NCBI RefSeq assembly: GCF_001514305.1
Contig: NZ_KQ949076.1
Location: forward strand, 281,678 to 345,677
Source of the DNA: Streptomyces dysideae
GTDB lineage: Bacteria > Actinomycetota > Actinomycetes > Streptomycetales > Streptomycetaceae
Reading direction: 5' to 3'
Length of the DNA stretch: 64,000 nt
Both the position numbers and the translations under genes were made by a program. The notes beneath the pieces were generated by a model. It did not search any database, had not been told where the DNA came from, and worked only from the letters and a program-made list of their open reading frames with translations. Shown here piece after piece: positions 7,465 to 16,099 of this stretch. Positions within the stretch are counted from its first letter, which is position 1. Each line of letters starts with the position of its first letter.

Positions 7465-10074
7465 TCAGTTCTGGTTGGGGCCCGAGCAGGACGTGGACGG
7501 TTTGCTGTCCGGCCAGGCCAGGGCATCGAAGTGAACGCTCTTGGCCGCGGGGTCGAGGGAGACGATGGCAACCGCCTTGTTGTAGGGGTTGCTGTTGTTG
7601 TCGAGACAGACCACGCCGGTGGCGCCCGCGACAGCGCGGTCTCCGTAGATCAGAGGCCACTGCTTGGCGACGTCCTGAGGGCTGGGGCTCCCACCGACGT
7701 CGGACCGGTAGGCCCGCTTGATCGCGGACATGGCGAGGTACACCGAGTCGTGGGCGGTCATGGCCCGGGAGTCCGGCCAGTCGACACCGCCGCCCATGCG
7801 CGTGGCGAGTTCGTCGTTGAGGCCCTCCAGGACGGCCATCTCCTTCCCGGACGGCGCGTAGTACTTCTGCGCGGCGCCGGTCAGGCCGCCCTCCTTCCAC
7901 TCCTCGGGGTGTCCCGCGGCCGAGTACTGCACCGTGATCCTGCGGTTCCTCGCGGCGTCGGTGCGGCCGAGTTCCTCCCAGTCCGCGTCGCTGAGCTGCG
8001 AGGAGACCGTCGAGGCACCGGACCCGGTGATGACCTTGTAGTTGCGGGAGCCGCAGGGGTTCACCGCCAACTGGTGCAGGAAGCTGCGCAGATGGAGGGG
8101 CCTGCCCGCGAAGTAGATGTTGGTCGCCCCCTGGTCGCACAGGAGGTCCACCATGTCCCGGAAGTCGTTGGCGACGTCCCCCAGTTCGTTCTGTCCCGGC
8201 GAGGTGAACTCCCGGTCCTTGGTCGCCGACGGCACGGCTTTCCGGAACGCGTCGGCGAGCGACTTGTTGTACTGGTCGCCGGGCCGGGTGTCCACCACAA
8301 GGACGGAGTCGTCCTTCGGTGTCCTGCTGTTGTGATTGATCAGCGCATTCGCCTGTTCCGAGTTGGTGGGGACGATGCGCGCCATGCCGGGATAGCGCTG
8401 CCGGCCGTCTTCGAAGCGCGTGTTTCCCATGTCGTCGGCGGTGAGGGGCCCACCGACCACGGGGACCTGCGCCTTGGTGAGTGCGGACAAAGCGAGGAAG
8501 GTGTCATCGACGCTGAGATTGAAGCCGGTGACGGCACGCAGCTTCTCCTTTGGGTCCTTCATCATGTCGATGAGCCGGTTCGTCACCTCCTCCCAGTGCT
8601 CGTACTCCCGGCCGGGGTTGGCCAGCACGAGCCGGATGCTCGGCCGCTGCTCGCGATGTCTCTCGTCGTGGTTGGCCTCCCACTGCGCGAGATAGGCCCC
8701 CTTGACCTCGTTCAGCACCTGCTCGGTCTCGGCCGGGTCGGCCGGCGTCATCGGCACCATGAACGCCACGGTCACGTACTTCCCCGACTGCTCCGCGGCC
8801 TCGTTCTCGTCCTTGATCTGCCGGGCGACCTTGGTGAGTTCGGGCAGGAACTCACCGCCCGAGCCGCCGTCGGTGACGCCGACGCACTGGCCGTCACGCA
8901 GGACGAGGTCCGGGTCCAGGGTCACGCCCTGACCGCAGGCCAGGCTGTCTCTTATGCCGGGAACGAACAACACGAGAGCGAACGTCATCAACCCGGCCAG
9001 CGCTACGGAGAGCACGCTGGTGACCGGTCCTCCGGGAACGAAGCGCAGCACGGGCGGCGTCGTACCGACCGCCGGCGGCGGATCGGGCAGCCGGAAGGCC
9101 CTGTTGCCCGTCAGCACCTCCGCGAGCACGCCGTCCCGGATCACGACCTTCTCGGCTATCCCCTCACCGGTGTGGGCCACCACCACGGGCCCGCTCCTGC
9201 GGGGTACCGCCTTGCCGCCGGCCTGATCGCCGCGCAGGTGCCGCAGCAGGTCACCGCCGGGCGTGCCCGGTTCCGCGTGCGGGATGAGCAGCAGCGGCAT
9301 CCGCGACCGGTTCCACCGGCGTCCCTGGTGGTAGTAGGCGTCGATGTCCGCGAGGAACGCGTCGGTCAGCCACTGGTTCCACACGTCCTCGGTGTCGTTG
9401 CGCACCTGGCACAGGGCGAAGTACATCGCCTGCGGCGTGGGGGTTCGGGTCTTCTCCTGGAACCATTGGCGCGCGGGCCTGTGCACCCAGACATACCGGA
9501 CCACCCACTCGAAGAGCGGTACGAGGGTCAGGGCGGCGAGGAAGGCCCCGGTGCCGTACAGGGTGGCCGCCGCGTGCAGTTTCTTCGCGACGGCCTGTCC
9601 CCTCAGCCGGTTCAACTCGACGAGCAGACCGCCCCGTTCGGCGTACGCGGCCTGCTCGCAGCGCTCCTGGAGCTGCTGGACCTCCTCCGCGCCGACGCCA
9701 CCGGGCTGCCGCCACATCCGGTACGCCTGCTGCGTCATCCGGAACCGGCGGAACCGCAGGGGCCTCCGGCGTTTGCACATGCCGGGGAAGCTGTACCAGC
9801 GGGCCACGTCGTCCAGCAGTTCGGCCACGGAGGCGGCCCCGCGCACGTCGTCCGCGAGGGCGCCGGGATTGTTGACGGGCAGTTTGGTCTGGTACGCGGT
9901 GAAGCGTTTCATCAGGTCCTCGGCGTCCGCGGTGGCGCCGCCCCGCAGTTCCACCACCACGGGCACGGGCCGCTGCCCCCGCGCGCTGCGCCGACCCCAC
10001 CACGTCCCGGCTCCGACCAGTTCGGCGACCGACTCCGCAAGGACGCCGGCCTCCCCCGACCATCTGGGCGCCAT
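7465..10074 (-). CDS. Receptor-like membrane protein with extracytoplasmic type-1 periplasmic-binding domain
   Basis: This is an 869-residue protein. Residues 1-170 are cytoplasmic, 174-197 and 351-372 are membrane segments, and 375-869 form a large outer domain. That domain resembles branched-chain amino-acid receptor type periplasmic binding proteins (TVAFMVPMT, VPVVGGPLTADDMG, RIVPTNSEQANALI, TNIYFAGR, AHDSVYLAMSAIKRA). The segment at 38-46 (PVVVELRGGATAD) sits where related proteins have an NTP-binding loop but lacks a GK(S/T). I equate it with the first member of the SCO2519-SCO2525 group. It is followed (upstream in transcription) by six same-strand genes, so it could sense an external ligand for that system. 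Confidence 0.72.
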   Translation of the reverse strand: MAPRWSGEAGVLAESVAELVGAGTWWGRRSARGQRPVPVVVELRGGATADAEDLMKRFTAYQTKLPVNNPGALADDVRGAASVAELLDDVARWYSFPGMCKRRRPLRFRRFRMTQQAYRMWRQPGGVGAEEVQQLQERCEQAAYAERGGLLVELNRLRGQAVAKKLHAAATLYGTGAFLAALTLVPLFEWVVRYVWVHRPARQWFQEKTRTPTPQAMYFALCQVRNDTEDVWNQWLTDAFLADIDAYYHQGRRWNRSRMPLLLIPHAEPGTPGGDLLRHLRGDQAGGKAVPRRSGPVVVAHTGEGIAEKVVIRDGVLAEVLTGNRAFRLPDPPPAVGTTPPVLRFVPGGPVTSVLSVALAGLMTFALVLFVPGIRDSLACGQGVTLDPDLVLRDGQCVGVTDGGSGGEFLPELTKVARQIKDENEAAEQSGKYVTVAFMVPMTPADPAETEQVLNEVKGAYLAQWEANHDERHREQRPSIRLVLANPGREYEHWEEVTNRLIDMMKDPKEKLRAVTGFNLSVDDTFLALSALTKAQVPVVGGPLTADDMGNTRFEDGRQRYPGMARIVPTNSEQANALINHNSRTPKDDSVLVVDTRPGDQYNKSLADAFRKAVPSATKDREFTSPGQNELGDVANDFRDMVDLLCDQGATNIYFAGRPLHLRSFLHQLAVNPCGSRNYKVITGSGASTVSSQLSDADWEELGRTDAARNRRITVQYSAAGHPEEWKEGGLTGAAQKYYAPSGKEMAVLEGLNDELATRMGGGVDWPDSRAMTAHDSVYLAMSAIKRAYRSDVGGSPSPQDVAKQWPLIYGDRAVAGATGVVCLDNNSNPYNKAVAIVSLDPAAKSVHFDALAWPDSKPSTSCSGPNQN

Positions 10075-10185
10075 ATCGCTCCTGCTCCCCGAGAGAATGC
10101 GCTTACCTCAATTGTTCGGGGAACCTACAGTTCCGTGCCCGACAGAAGTCGCCAATTCACGGAATGCACATATCGAGCGCCCGGT

Positions 10186-11214
10186 TCAGCCCGCCGCCGT
10201 CGCCTCCCACAGCACGGTGAAGCGGTTGATGCGTTCCTGGACGTGCTCGCGGGTCATCTTCAGCGTGGTCTTGGCGGGGACGACCCGGACGTCCGGCTCG
10301 GTCTCGTAGCACAGCTCGCCGTCGAAGATGATGAAGTCGTTCAGCGGGGTCACCTGGGCGTTGGGCTGCAGCTCCGACTGGACCGCTATACGCGCGTCGA
10401 TACCGAACGTGCGCTGCCTCTCGCAGAGCAGTTCCAGGCTCGGGGTGACCTCGTCGAGGGTCTCCACGAGGAACAGGCGGCGGATCTCCACGCCCCGGTT
10501 CTTGATCGCGTCGGCCTGGACGGCGAGGTAGCGCTTGGCGGGCTCGCTGGTCCAGAAGTCGCGGTCGATGGTGGTGCTGGTGGCGTAGAGCGTGCGCTTG
10601 GCGCAGGTGGTGAGGTCCATCAGCCACTCGTGGTTCTCGCCGGCGCAGTCCGCGCTGCCGTTGCTGAGGCTCTCCATCAGCTGGGCGAGACGGGCCAGTT
10701 CCTCCTGCGCGAAGGTCTTCACGATGGCCGAGCCGTGCTCGCCGACCTGGGTGTACTTCTGGGCCAGCCGGGTCACCCCGTCGGAGCGGAGCACCGAACG
10801 GTCCACCTTGCTGAACAGCTCGGTCGCGGCGTTGATCTTGGCGAAGCTCTCGTCGACGGCCTGCCGCATCTCCAGGTGGTGGGTGGTGAGGCTGTCCCGC
10901 ATCTCGCGGATGCGCCGCTTCTGGCCCGCCTCCATGTCCTCCAGCCGCTCACTGAACTCGATGAGGTACTGCACGATCAGTGCCGCGCAGCCGAGGACGA
11001 TGGAGACGGTCCACTGCCACAGGTCGTTGTCGTCCTCGTTCAGGACGCTGGTCAGCAGGAGGCTGCCGCCCGCGACCAACGCCGAGACCAGTGTCTTGCG
11101 GAACAGTTTCGATATGCGCAGCTGTCCGTTCGGGCGCGGCTGCGGCGGTGCCGGTGCCGGTACGGTCCGCACGTCCCCTGTTGTGCCTGTTGTGCCTGTT
11201 GTCGCTCCGCTCAT
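10186..11214 (-). CDS. Two-TM membrane protein with PLD-like/DUF6879-like C-terminal domain
   Basis: This is a 342-residue protein. A Pro/Thr-rich N-terminus is followed by two membrane segments (about 41-58 and 66-86), a long charged helical region (EFSERLEDMEAGQKRRIREMRDSL onward) likely to be coiled coil, and a C-terminal domain. That domain, with GVEIRRLFLVETLDEV and LNDFIIFDGELCYETEP, has the look of non-catalytic phospholipase-D-like sensor domains. The family assignment is tentative. The ATG at 11214 is chosen because the preceding frame is Pro/Gly-rich shadow sequence. It lies 44 bp after the SCO2521-type gene in the same orientation. Confidence 0.65.
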   Translation of the reverse strand: MSGATTGTTGTTGDVRTVPAPAPPQPRPNGQLRISKLFRKTLVSALVAGGSLLLTSVLNEDDNDLWQWTVSIVLGCAALIVQYLIEFSERLEDMEAGQKRRIREMRDSLTTHHLEMRQAVDESFAKINAATELFSKVDRSVLRSDGVTRLAQKYTQVGEHGSAIVKTFAQEELARLAQLMESLSNGSADCAGENHEWLMDLTTCAKRTLYATSTTIDRDFWTSEPAKRYLAVQADAIKNRGVEIRRLFLVETLDEVTPSLELLCERQRTFGIDARIAVQSELQPNAQVTPLNDFIIFDGELCYETEPDVRVVPAKTTLKMTREHVQERINRFTVLWEATAAG

Positions 11215-11258
11215 TTCGGTTTGTTCCCCCGTCGGGTATGTGGTGGTGCTGTCGCTCC

Positions 11259-12230
11259 TCAGCGTGTGCTGAGTGCCTGGTGCAGCAGCGGTATGGCCTG
11301 GACGGCCAGTTGGTCGCGGATACGCTGGACCAGGTTCCGCCACTGGCGCGTGAACCCCGGTTCCCGTTCCAGTACGTCCCACAGATGACCCAGCGTGCGG
11401 TCCACGTGTGCGCGCGGCATCCACAGATGCAGCAGGTGATCGACGGCCGGACGCAGTGCAAGTACGGCCGACGGGCCGTCGGCCGCGCCGAGCCGACTGT
11501 TGTCCAGCATGTGCACAACGGTCGTCAAAAGCCAGTCGTGCAGTGCCAGGTCCTCACACAGTCCCGCGACGGCCGCGGTCGGAGTATCCTCCGGCACCTT
11601 CAACTCCACGGTCCGCAGTCCGTCCTCGGCCAGCGTGAACCGTTCCAGGGAGGGCGCCTCGCCCGGCGGGACCCGTCGCGCCGCCCAACGCAGGTGTGTG
11701 CGGCGGGACTTGAAGGGCGCCTTGTGGTCGAGGAGGGGGTGGCGCAGGAGTTGCGCGAGCAGCCCCTCGGCGATCATCCCGAGGTCCAGTTCGCCGCGTC
11801 CGCCGCCACGCAACGCGCCTTCCGCCGCCGCCTGTTCGGGGAGCTTGCCGAACGACTCGACCAGGCCCGGCCGGACCAGGTAGTCGCCCCAGGGGCGGCG
11901 CAGGTCGGGTCCGGCGGCGGGGGCGCTGAAGTGGGCGGTGGCCTGGAGGACGCGGCCCTCGGTGAGTGCGGCGCGGGCGGCGACCGTGCCGACGGCGCGG
12001 ACCTTGGCGCCGTTGGAGGTGGGCAGGCGGCAGTCGATGCCGGTGAGGACCTCGGGGGAAAGGGCGTAGAGATTGGGGCGTTCGGAGACCCGGACCTGTT
12101 CGTCGGCGCGCAGCCGCAGGAGTTGGGCGGCGGCCCGGCCGTCCAGGGGCTGGAAGGACGGCAGCAGACAGGTGCGCACCTCACCGCAGGCGAGGACGGG
12201 ACGCGCCGACTGTCCGGAGGCCGTCGTCAT
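11259..12230 (-). CDS. SCO2521-family protein
   Basis: This is a 323-residue protein that I recognise, from memory of the conserved Streptomyces group, as the SCO2521-type family. It has no membrane segment or catalytic motif that I can name. Notable blocks are VLACGEVRTCLLPSFQPLDG near the start and LRWAARRVPPGEAPSLERFTL in the middle. Its ATG is one base after the stop of the previous gene (TGAGATG), so translation is coupled. Its function is unknown. Confidence 0.75.
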   Translation of the reverse strand: MTTASGQSARPVLACGEVRTCLLPSFQPLDGRAAAQLLRLRADEQVRVSERPNLYALSPEVLTGIDCRLPTSNGAKVRAVGTVAARAALTEGRVLQATAHFSAPAAGPDLRRPWGDYLVRPGLVESFGKLPEQAAAEGALRGGGRGELDLGMIAEGLLAQLLRHPLLDHKAPFKSRRTHLRWAARRVPPGEAPSLERFTLAEDGLRTVELKVPEDTPTAAVAGLCEDLALHDWLLTTVVHMLDNSRLGAADGPSAVLALRPAVDHLLHLWMPRAHVDRTLGHLWDVLEREPGFTRQWRNLVQRIRDQLAVQAIPLLHQALSTR

Positions 12231-12231
12231 C

Positions 12232-13215
12232 TCAAGTCCCCTCGGTCGTCAAGGAGTTGGTGGGCTCCTCGTAGAAGACGTAGGTGGCGCGCTGGGCGAC
12301 CGCGGCCGGGACCTCGGCGCCTTCGCGGGCGGAGCGTTCGGCGACCTGCTTGAGGGCTCCGGAGTCGACGTCCACCTGGTCGAGGATGAGGCGGACGGCG
12401 TCCTCGACGGCGAGGAAGCGGTTCGGCATGAGGGTGCAGGTGCGGTAGGCGCTGAAGGGGGTTGCTGCGGGGTTGAGCTGGAGCAGGGGTGGCAGGCGGT
12501 CCCAGTCGGGCGGGAAGCCGGCGCCGTCCCAGGGGCGTGGGGTGAGCACGGGTTCGCCGAGGTGGCGTAGGAGGCCGAGGCGGGCCAGTTGCCATACGGC
12601 GGCCAGGAAGGGGCAGGACCACAGGCGCCGGCCGTCCTTCTCGGACCACAGCTCGGCGTCCATGAACACGGAGTGGTTGCGGGCCGCCGTCTCCTGGGGC
12701 GGCACCCAGGCCTTGGCGTCGGACAGGGCGCTCCGGGTGGCGGGCGTACGCTGCCCGTTGGCGAGCCAGCCGGTCTGGCTGACGGGCGGGCGGGAGCCGT
12801 AGCTGCCGGGCGGCGGCGACTCGACGAGACGGTGCATGACGGACTCGGCGAGCTCGATCCGGTCGGCGACCGCGCAGCCGGACTCGCGGGCCAGGTAGTC
12901 GATGACCAGGCCGGCCTTCTCGGCCTCCGCGAGGACGACGGGCACGAGTTCGGCGGGGGTGGAGAAGCGGGTGAAGTAGTCGTCGATGAGGAAACAGGTA
13001 CTGATGCGGGGGCGTTTGCCGCCGGTGCGGCGGGCGGCGGAGGCGCGGGCGGCGTCCACCCAGATCCGTACCTCGGCGAAGTGTTCGCGCAGCCGTCCGG
13101 GGCCCGCCTCGAAGTCCTCCATGTAGAGGTGGCCCAGCTCCAGGGAGAGGTGGGACAGCGGCACGGACTGGGTGCGGGGCTCGGCGGTGGTCTCCCGGAA
13201 CACGGTGTCTCTCAC
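12232..13215 (-). CDS. SCO2522-family protein
   Basis: This is a 327-residue soluble protein with LSHLSLELGHLYMEDFEAG near the start, RISTCFLIDDYFTRF in the middle and RTCTLMPNRFLAVEDAVRLILDQV near the end. The GTG start at 13215 overlaps the stop of the variant P-loop gene (GTGA). The long frame upstream of it is a shadow of that gene. It belongs to the same uncharacterised conserved group, and there is no recognisable catalytic signature. Confidence 0.77.
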   Translation of the reverse strand: MRDTVFRETTAEPRTQSVPLSHLSLELGHLYMEDFEAGPGRLREHFAEVRIWVDAARASAARRTGGKRPRISTCFLIDDYFTRFSTPAELVPVVLAEAEKAGLVIDYLARESGCAVADRIELAESVMHRLVESPPPGSYGSRPPVSQTGWLANGQRTPATRSALSDAKAWVPPQETAARNHSVFMDAELWSEKDGRRLWSCPFLAAVWQLARLGLLRHLGEPVLTPRPWDGAGFPPDWDRLPPLLQLNPAATPFSAYRTCTLMPNRFLAVEDAVRLILDQVDVDSGALKQVAERSAREGAEVPAAVAQRATYVFYEEPTNSLTTEGT

Positions 13216-14129
13216 GCCTGCTCCCAGTACTTGTCGTCGGTGAGCCGGCCCGCGAGGTCGCTCAGCGCCCGCCAGGTCTCCATGGTGGCGATCTGGCTGT
13301 CGAGGACGTCCTCGTCGGTGATGAGCTGCTCGCGCCACTGCAGGACGGGTTCGAGGGGGACGGAGCCGAGGACCTGGCTGTAGCCGATGCCGAGGGTGGA
13401 GGCGAGCTGCTTGAGGTCCCGGTCGCAGGCCCGCATCCACGCCGACTGGGTGGCCGACACCTGTGACCACAGCGCCGATTCGGGGTCGGGTACGGCGGCC
13501 CGTACGAAGCGGATGGCGCCGCGCAGTGTGTCCTCGTCGTGGCCGCGGGCGACGCCGCCGGCGACGATGCCGCGCTTGCCGTAGACCAGTCCGGCGGCGG
13601 CCGCCACATGCTGGCGGGTCCAGCGGTGGAAGACCAGCCAGCGGGCGTCGACGCCGCTCAGCTCGCGCTGCGAGGTGGCCTCCAGGACCATGTCGACGGC
13701 GTAGCTGCGGCCGGCGCTGAGGTCGACGACGATCACGTCGAACTCGCTGTTGAGCCGCAGCAGCAGGTCCACGCAGCGGTGCAGGTTGTCGTCGGTGGTG
13801 GCGAACTCGCCGCCGCTGAGGTCGCCCGGCATCAGCACCAGCCGGCCGGATCCGGACGGCCGGTTGCGCAGCACGTGGTGCTCGGTGTCCGCCCAGACGT
13901 CGACCCGGACGGGTTCGCTGACCTCGCCGATAAGGTAGGCGTGCAGACCGCGGTCCTCGGCGGCCTGGCGGGCGTCGGGCACGTCGAAGACGGCGGTCGC
14001 GGTGGGTGAGCCGAAGTCGAAGTCCAGATAGCAGACGTCGTCCCCGGCCAGCGCCCGGTGGTAGGCCAGGTTGGCGCTGGTCACGGAGCGGCCCGTGCCT
14101 CCCTTGTCGGAGGCGGCGAAGATCAGCAC
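13212..14129 (-). CDS. SCO2523-type variant P-loop (MinD/ParA-like) protein
   Basis: This is a 305-residue protein with a MinD/ParA-like fold. A deviant Walker A (SDKGGTGRSVTSANLAYH) lies at residues 7-24, YLDFDFGSPT is in the switch I position and DVIVVDLSAGRS in the switch II/Walker B position. The first signature lysine (K9) is kept, but the second, normally GK(T/S), is Arg14. The GTG start at 14129 follows GGGGAG at about 9 bp and lies 4 bp after the SCO2524-type stop. Nucleotide binding without normal hydrolysis is plausible but unproven. It is central to a seven-gene cluster of unknown function. Confidence 0.85.
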   Translation of the reverse strand: MLIFAASDKGGTGRSVTSANLAYHRALAGDDVCYLDFDFGSPTATAVFDVPDARQAAEDRGLHAYLIGEVSEPVRVDVWADTEHHVLRNRPSGSGRLVLMPGDLSGGEFATTDDNLHRCVDLLLRLNSEFDVIVVDLSAGRSYAVDMVLEATSQRELSGVDARWLVFHRWTRQHVAAAAGLVYGKRGIVAGGVARGHDEDTLRGAIRFVRAAVPDPESALWSQVSATQSAWMRACDRDLKQLASTLGIGYSQVLGSVPLEPVLQWREQLITDEDVLDSQIATMETWRALSDLAGRLTDDKYWEQA

Positions 14130-14133
14130 CGTG

Positions 14134-15984
14134 TCACACTCCCCGGTCCGCGGCGTCGCGGGCCCGGGCGAGCGCGTCGAGCTGTCCCAGCACGTCGAGT
14201 GTCAACGCGTAGGCCGTACCCGGCTGTTCGTCCACGAGGCTGCGGGCGCGGCGCAACTTGACCTCGATGTTCCTGAGCTGCATGCCGTGCCGGCCGTCGT
14301 CCGTGGGCGCGGGTTCCATCTGTTCGTTGCCCAGGAGGTGGGCGGACTCACTGAGCAACGCGGTGGCCAGTTCGGAGAGTTCGAGGCTGCGGATCGGTGG
14401 CTGCCGGTACATCTGGTGGGCCTGCACCATCACCTCGGTGACCCGCTCGGTGATGCTCCAGGACACCGGCACCCGGCGCTTGCGGATGTCCGCCTCGGGG
14501 TAGACGGCGTGGACGTTGTCCCACAGGCCGACACCCTCGCCGTCCCGGATGCGGCGCCGCCACATGTGGTCGAAGATGTCCTCGGCGAGTCTGAGCAGCC
14601 GGTCGTGCGAGGCGAGGTTGCGGGACAGGGTGCACAGCTGGACGGTCCGCTTCAGCAACTGCGCCGAGAAGTCGGTCATGGACCACGTCAGGGGCGGGCC
14701 GATCCGCTCGCTGCCCTGCAACGGCAGGGCGACGCCCATGTTGTGCAGTTCGTGGACCACGGGGTCGTCGCGCGTCATCCGGCTGGTGATGCGGCCGCGT
14801 TCGGCGAGGCGTTCCATGACGCCGACGGTGCGGGTCAGGTCGTCGTCCGTGGCTCGGCGCCGCATCAGGTCGTGGACGAGGATGGCGGCGACGGACAGGG
14901 AGAAGTACTCGGACTCCAGTTTCTGTCCCGTCGTACGCCAGGGGATGTCCTCCAGGGGCCAGCGGTCGCTGTCGAAGCGGGCGATGCCGGACCAGTACTG
15001 CTGGGTCAGCTCCCAGCGCAGTCGGAGCGCCTCGGCGAGCTTCTGCTGTTCGGTGTTGAGCAGGCCGAGGGTGAGGGTGCGGTCGGAGAACAGGTCCTGG
15101 ATGCCGTCGAGGGCGACCACGGTGAAGTACAGGTACGGCACCGCGTTGGCGACGCCTTCGGGCTGCGGTCCGACGGGTTCGCTGGTCTCGACCTCGGGCG
15201 CGTCCTTCACGAGGCTCCATGCCCAGCCGCACTCGAAGAGTTGGTTCTCGTCCTTGAGCCCTTCCTCGACGTCGATACCGAGGACCAGGCTCTCGATGAT
15301 CGCGGCGCGCAGCGGACGGAAGCGGTTCTGGAACTTGGCCAGCACCTGTCGCTGCGAGGCCCGTCCCTGGCCGAGGAGTTCGGTGAGGGTGCGGCCCTGG
15401 GAGGAGTCGGTGTCGAAGACGTTGACGGTGAAGGAGCGCAGCAGGCTCACCATGGCGGCGGTGAGCCGGTTGCTGGTGGCGGCGCGCAGTTCGGCGATCG
15501 TCTCCTGGATGTCGCCGCGCCGGGTCTTGGACTCGTAGACCTTGAGAAAGCCGAGCGTGGCCAGGCAGAGGGTGACCGACATCGAGTACGAGTCGACCAC
15601 ACCTAACTGGCGCTGCTCCTCGGTGACGGCCGTGTCCGGGTCACGGGACCCGAAGTAGTAACCGCCCGCGAAGGAGGGTCCCTTGTCGGCGCCTGTGTGC
15701 GTACGCATGAACTCGGCGGCGGCCTGGACGAGGTTGGCCGGGAGCTCCAGTCGTCCGCCGGCCTTCCTCATCGCCTGCTGGACGTCGTCCTGGGTGGTGT
15801 CCGGGTCGTCCAGCCGGAACGCCTGGATCTCCGTGGCCGGATACAGCAGGCAGAGCAGCCGCTCCGCGTCGGCGACGCTGCTCTCGCCGCCCCAGGTGCC
15901 CCAGTCCCACTCTCCCGTGTCGAAGGACTGGCGGGCGATCGCCTGCCAGATGTCCAACAGATGTTGGCGTGGCTTGATCTGCAT
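14134..15984 (-). CDS. SCO2524-family protein
   Basis: This is a 616-residue largely helical soluble protein with the N-terminal MQIKPRQHLLDIWQAIARQS and FDTGEWDWGTWGG, which I associate with the SCO2524-type family. There is no membrane span or clear enzyme motif. It precedes the variant P-loop gene by 4 bp, implying co-translation. It is the largest soluble member and may be a scaffold or effector of the cluster. That role is inference from context only. Confidence 0.77.
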   Translation of the reverse strand: MQIKPRQHLLDIWQAIARQSFDTGEWDWGTWGGESSVADAERLLCLLYPATEIQAFRLDDPDTTQDDVQQAMRKAGGRLELPANLVQAAAEFMRTHTGADKGPSFAGGYYFGSRDPDTAVTEEQRQLGVVDSYSMSVTLCLATLGFLKVYESKTRRGDIQETIAELRAATSNRLTAAMVSLLRSFTVNVFDTDSSQGRTLTELLGQGRASQRQVLAKFQNRFRPLRAAIIESLVLGIDVEEGLKDENQLFECGWAWSLVKDAPEVETSEPVGPQPEGVANAVPYLYFTVVALDGIQDLFSDRTLTLGLLNTEQQKLAEALRLRWELTQQYWSGIARFDSDRWPLEDIPWRTTGQKLESEYFSLSVAAILVHDLMRRRATDDDLTRTVGVMERLAERGRITSRMTRDDPVVHELHNMGVALPLQGSERIGPPLTWSMTDFSAQLLKRTVQLCTLSRNLASHDRLLRLAEDIFDHMWRRRIRDGEGVGLWDNVHAVYPEADIRKRRVPVSWSITERVTEVMVQAHQMYRQPPIRSLELSELATALLSESAHLLGNEQMEPAPTDDGRHGMQLRNIEVKLRRARSLVDEQPGTAYALTLDVLGQLDALARARDAADRGV

Positions 15985-16031
15985 CCCATGCCCCTCACAC
16001 AGGCCGCACTGCCGTCACTTGGGGAATCCCC

Positions 16032-16079
16032 CTGTTCTGTTGTGAAGCTGTTCTGTTGTGAAGCTGTTCTGTTGTGCAG
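16032..16079. repeat. Three tandem 16-bp repeats upstream of the SCO2524-type gene
   Basis: The unit CTGTTCTGTTGTGAAG occurs at 16032-16047 and 16048-16063, and a third time at 16064-16079 with one change. It lies in the 115-bp gap between the methyltransferase gene and the five downstream genes. It is notably AT-richer than its surroundings. It may be an operator array or a copy-number-variable spacer. Confidence 0.75.
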
Positions 16080-16099
16080 ATTTCCGGTTCCGGGAAGTT

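Noticed and set aside
7225..11388. 1387-codon plus-strand open frame
   Set aside because: It runs antisense to the receptor-like and second membrane protein genes. It has Val/Arg/Gly-rich shadow composition and no family motif. Only its first 70 codons contain a true fragment (vanX).
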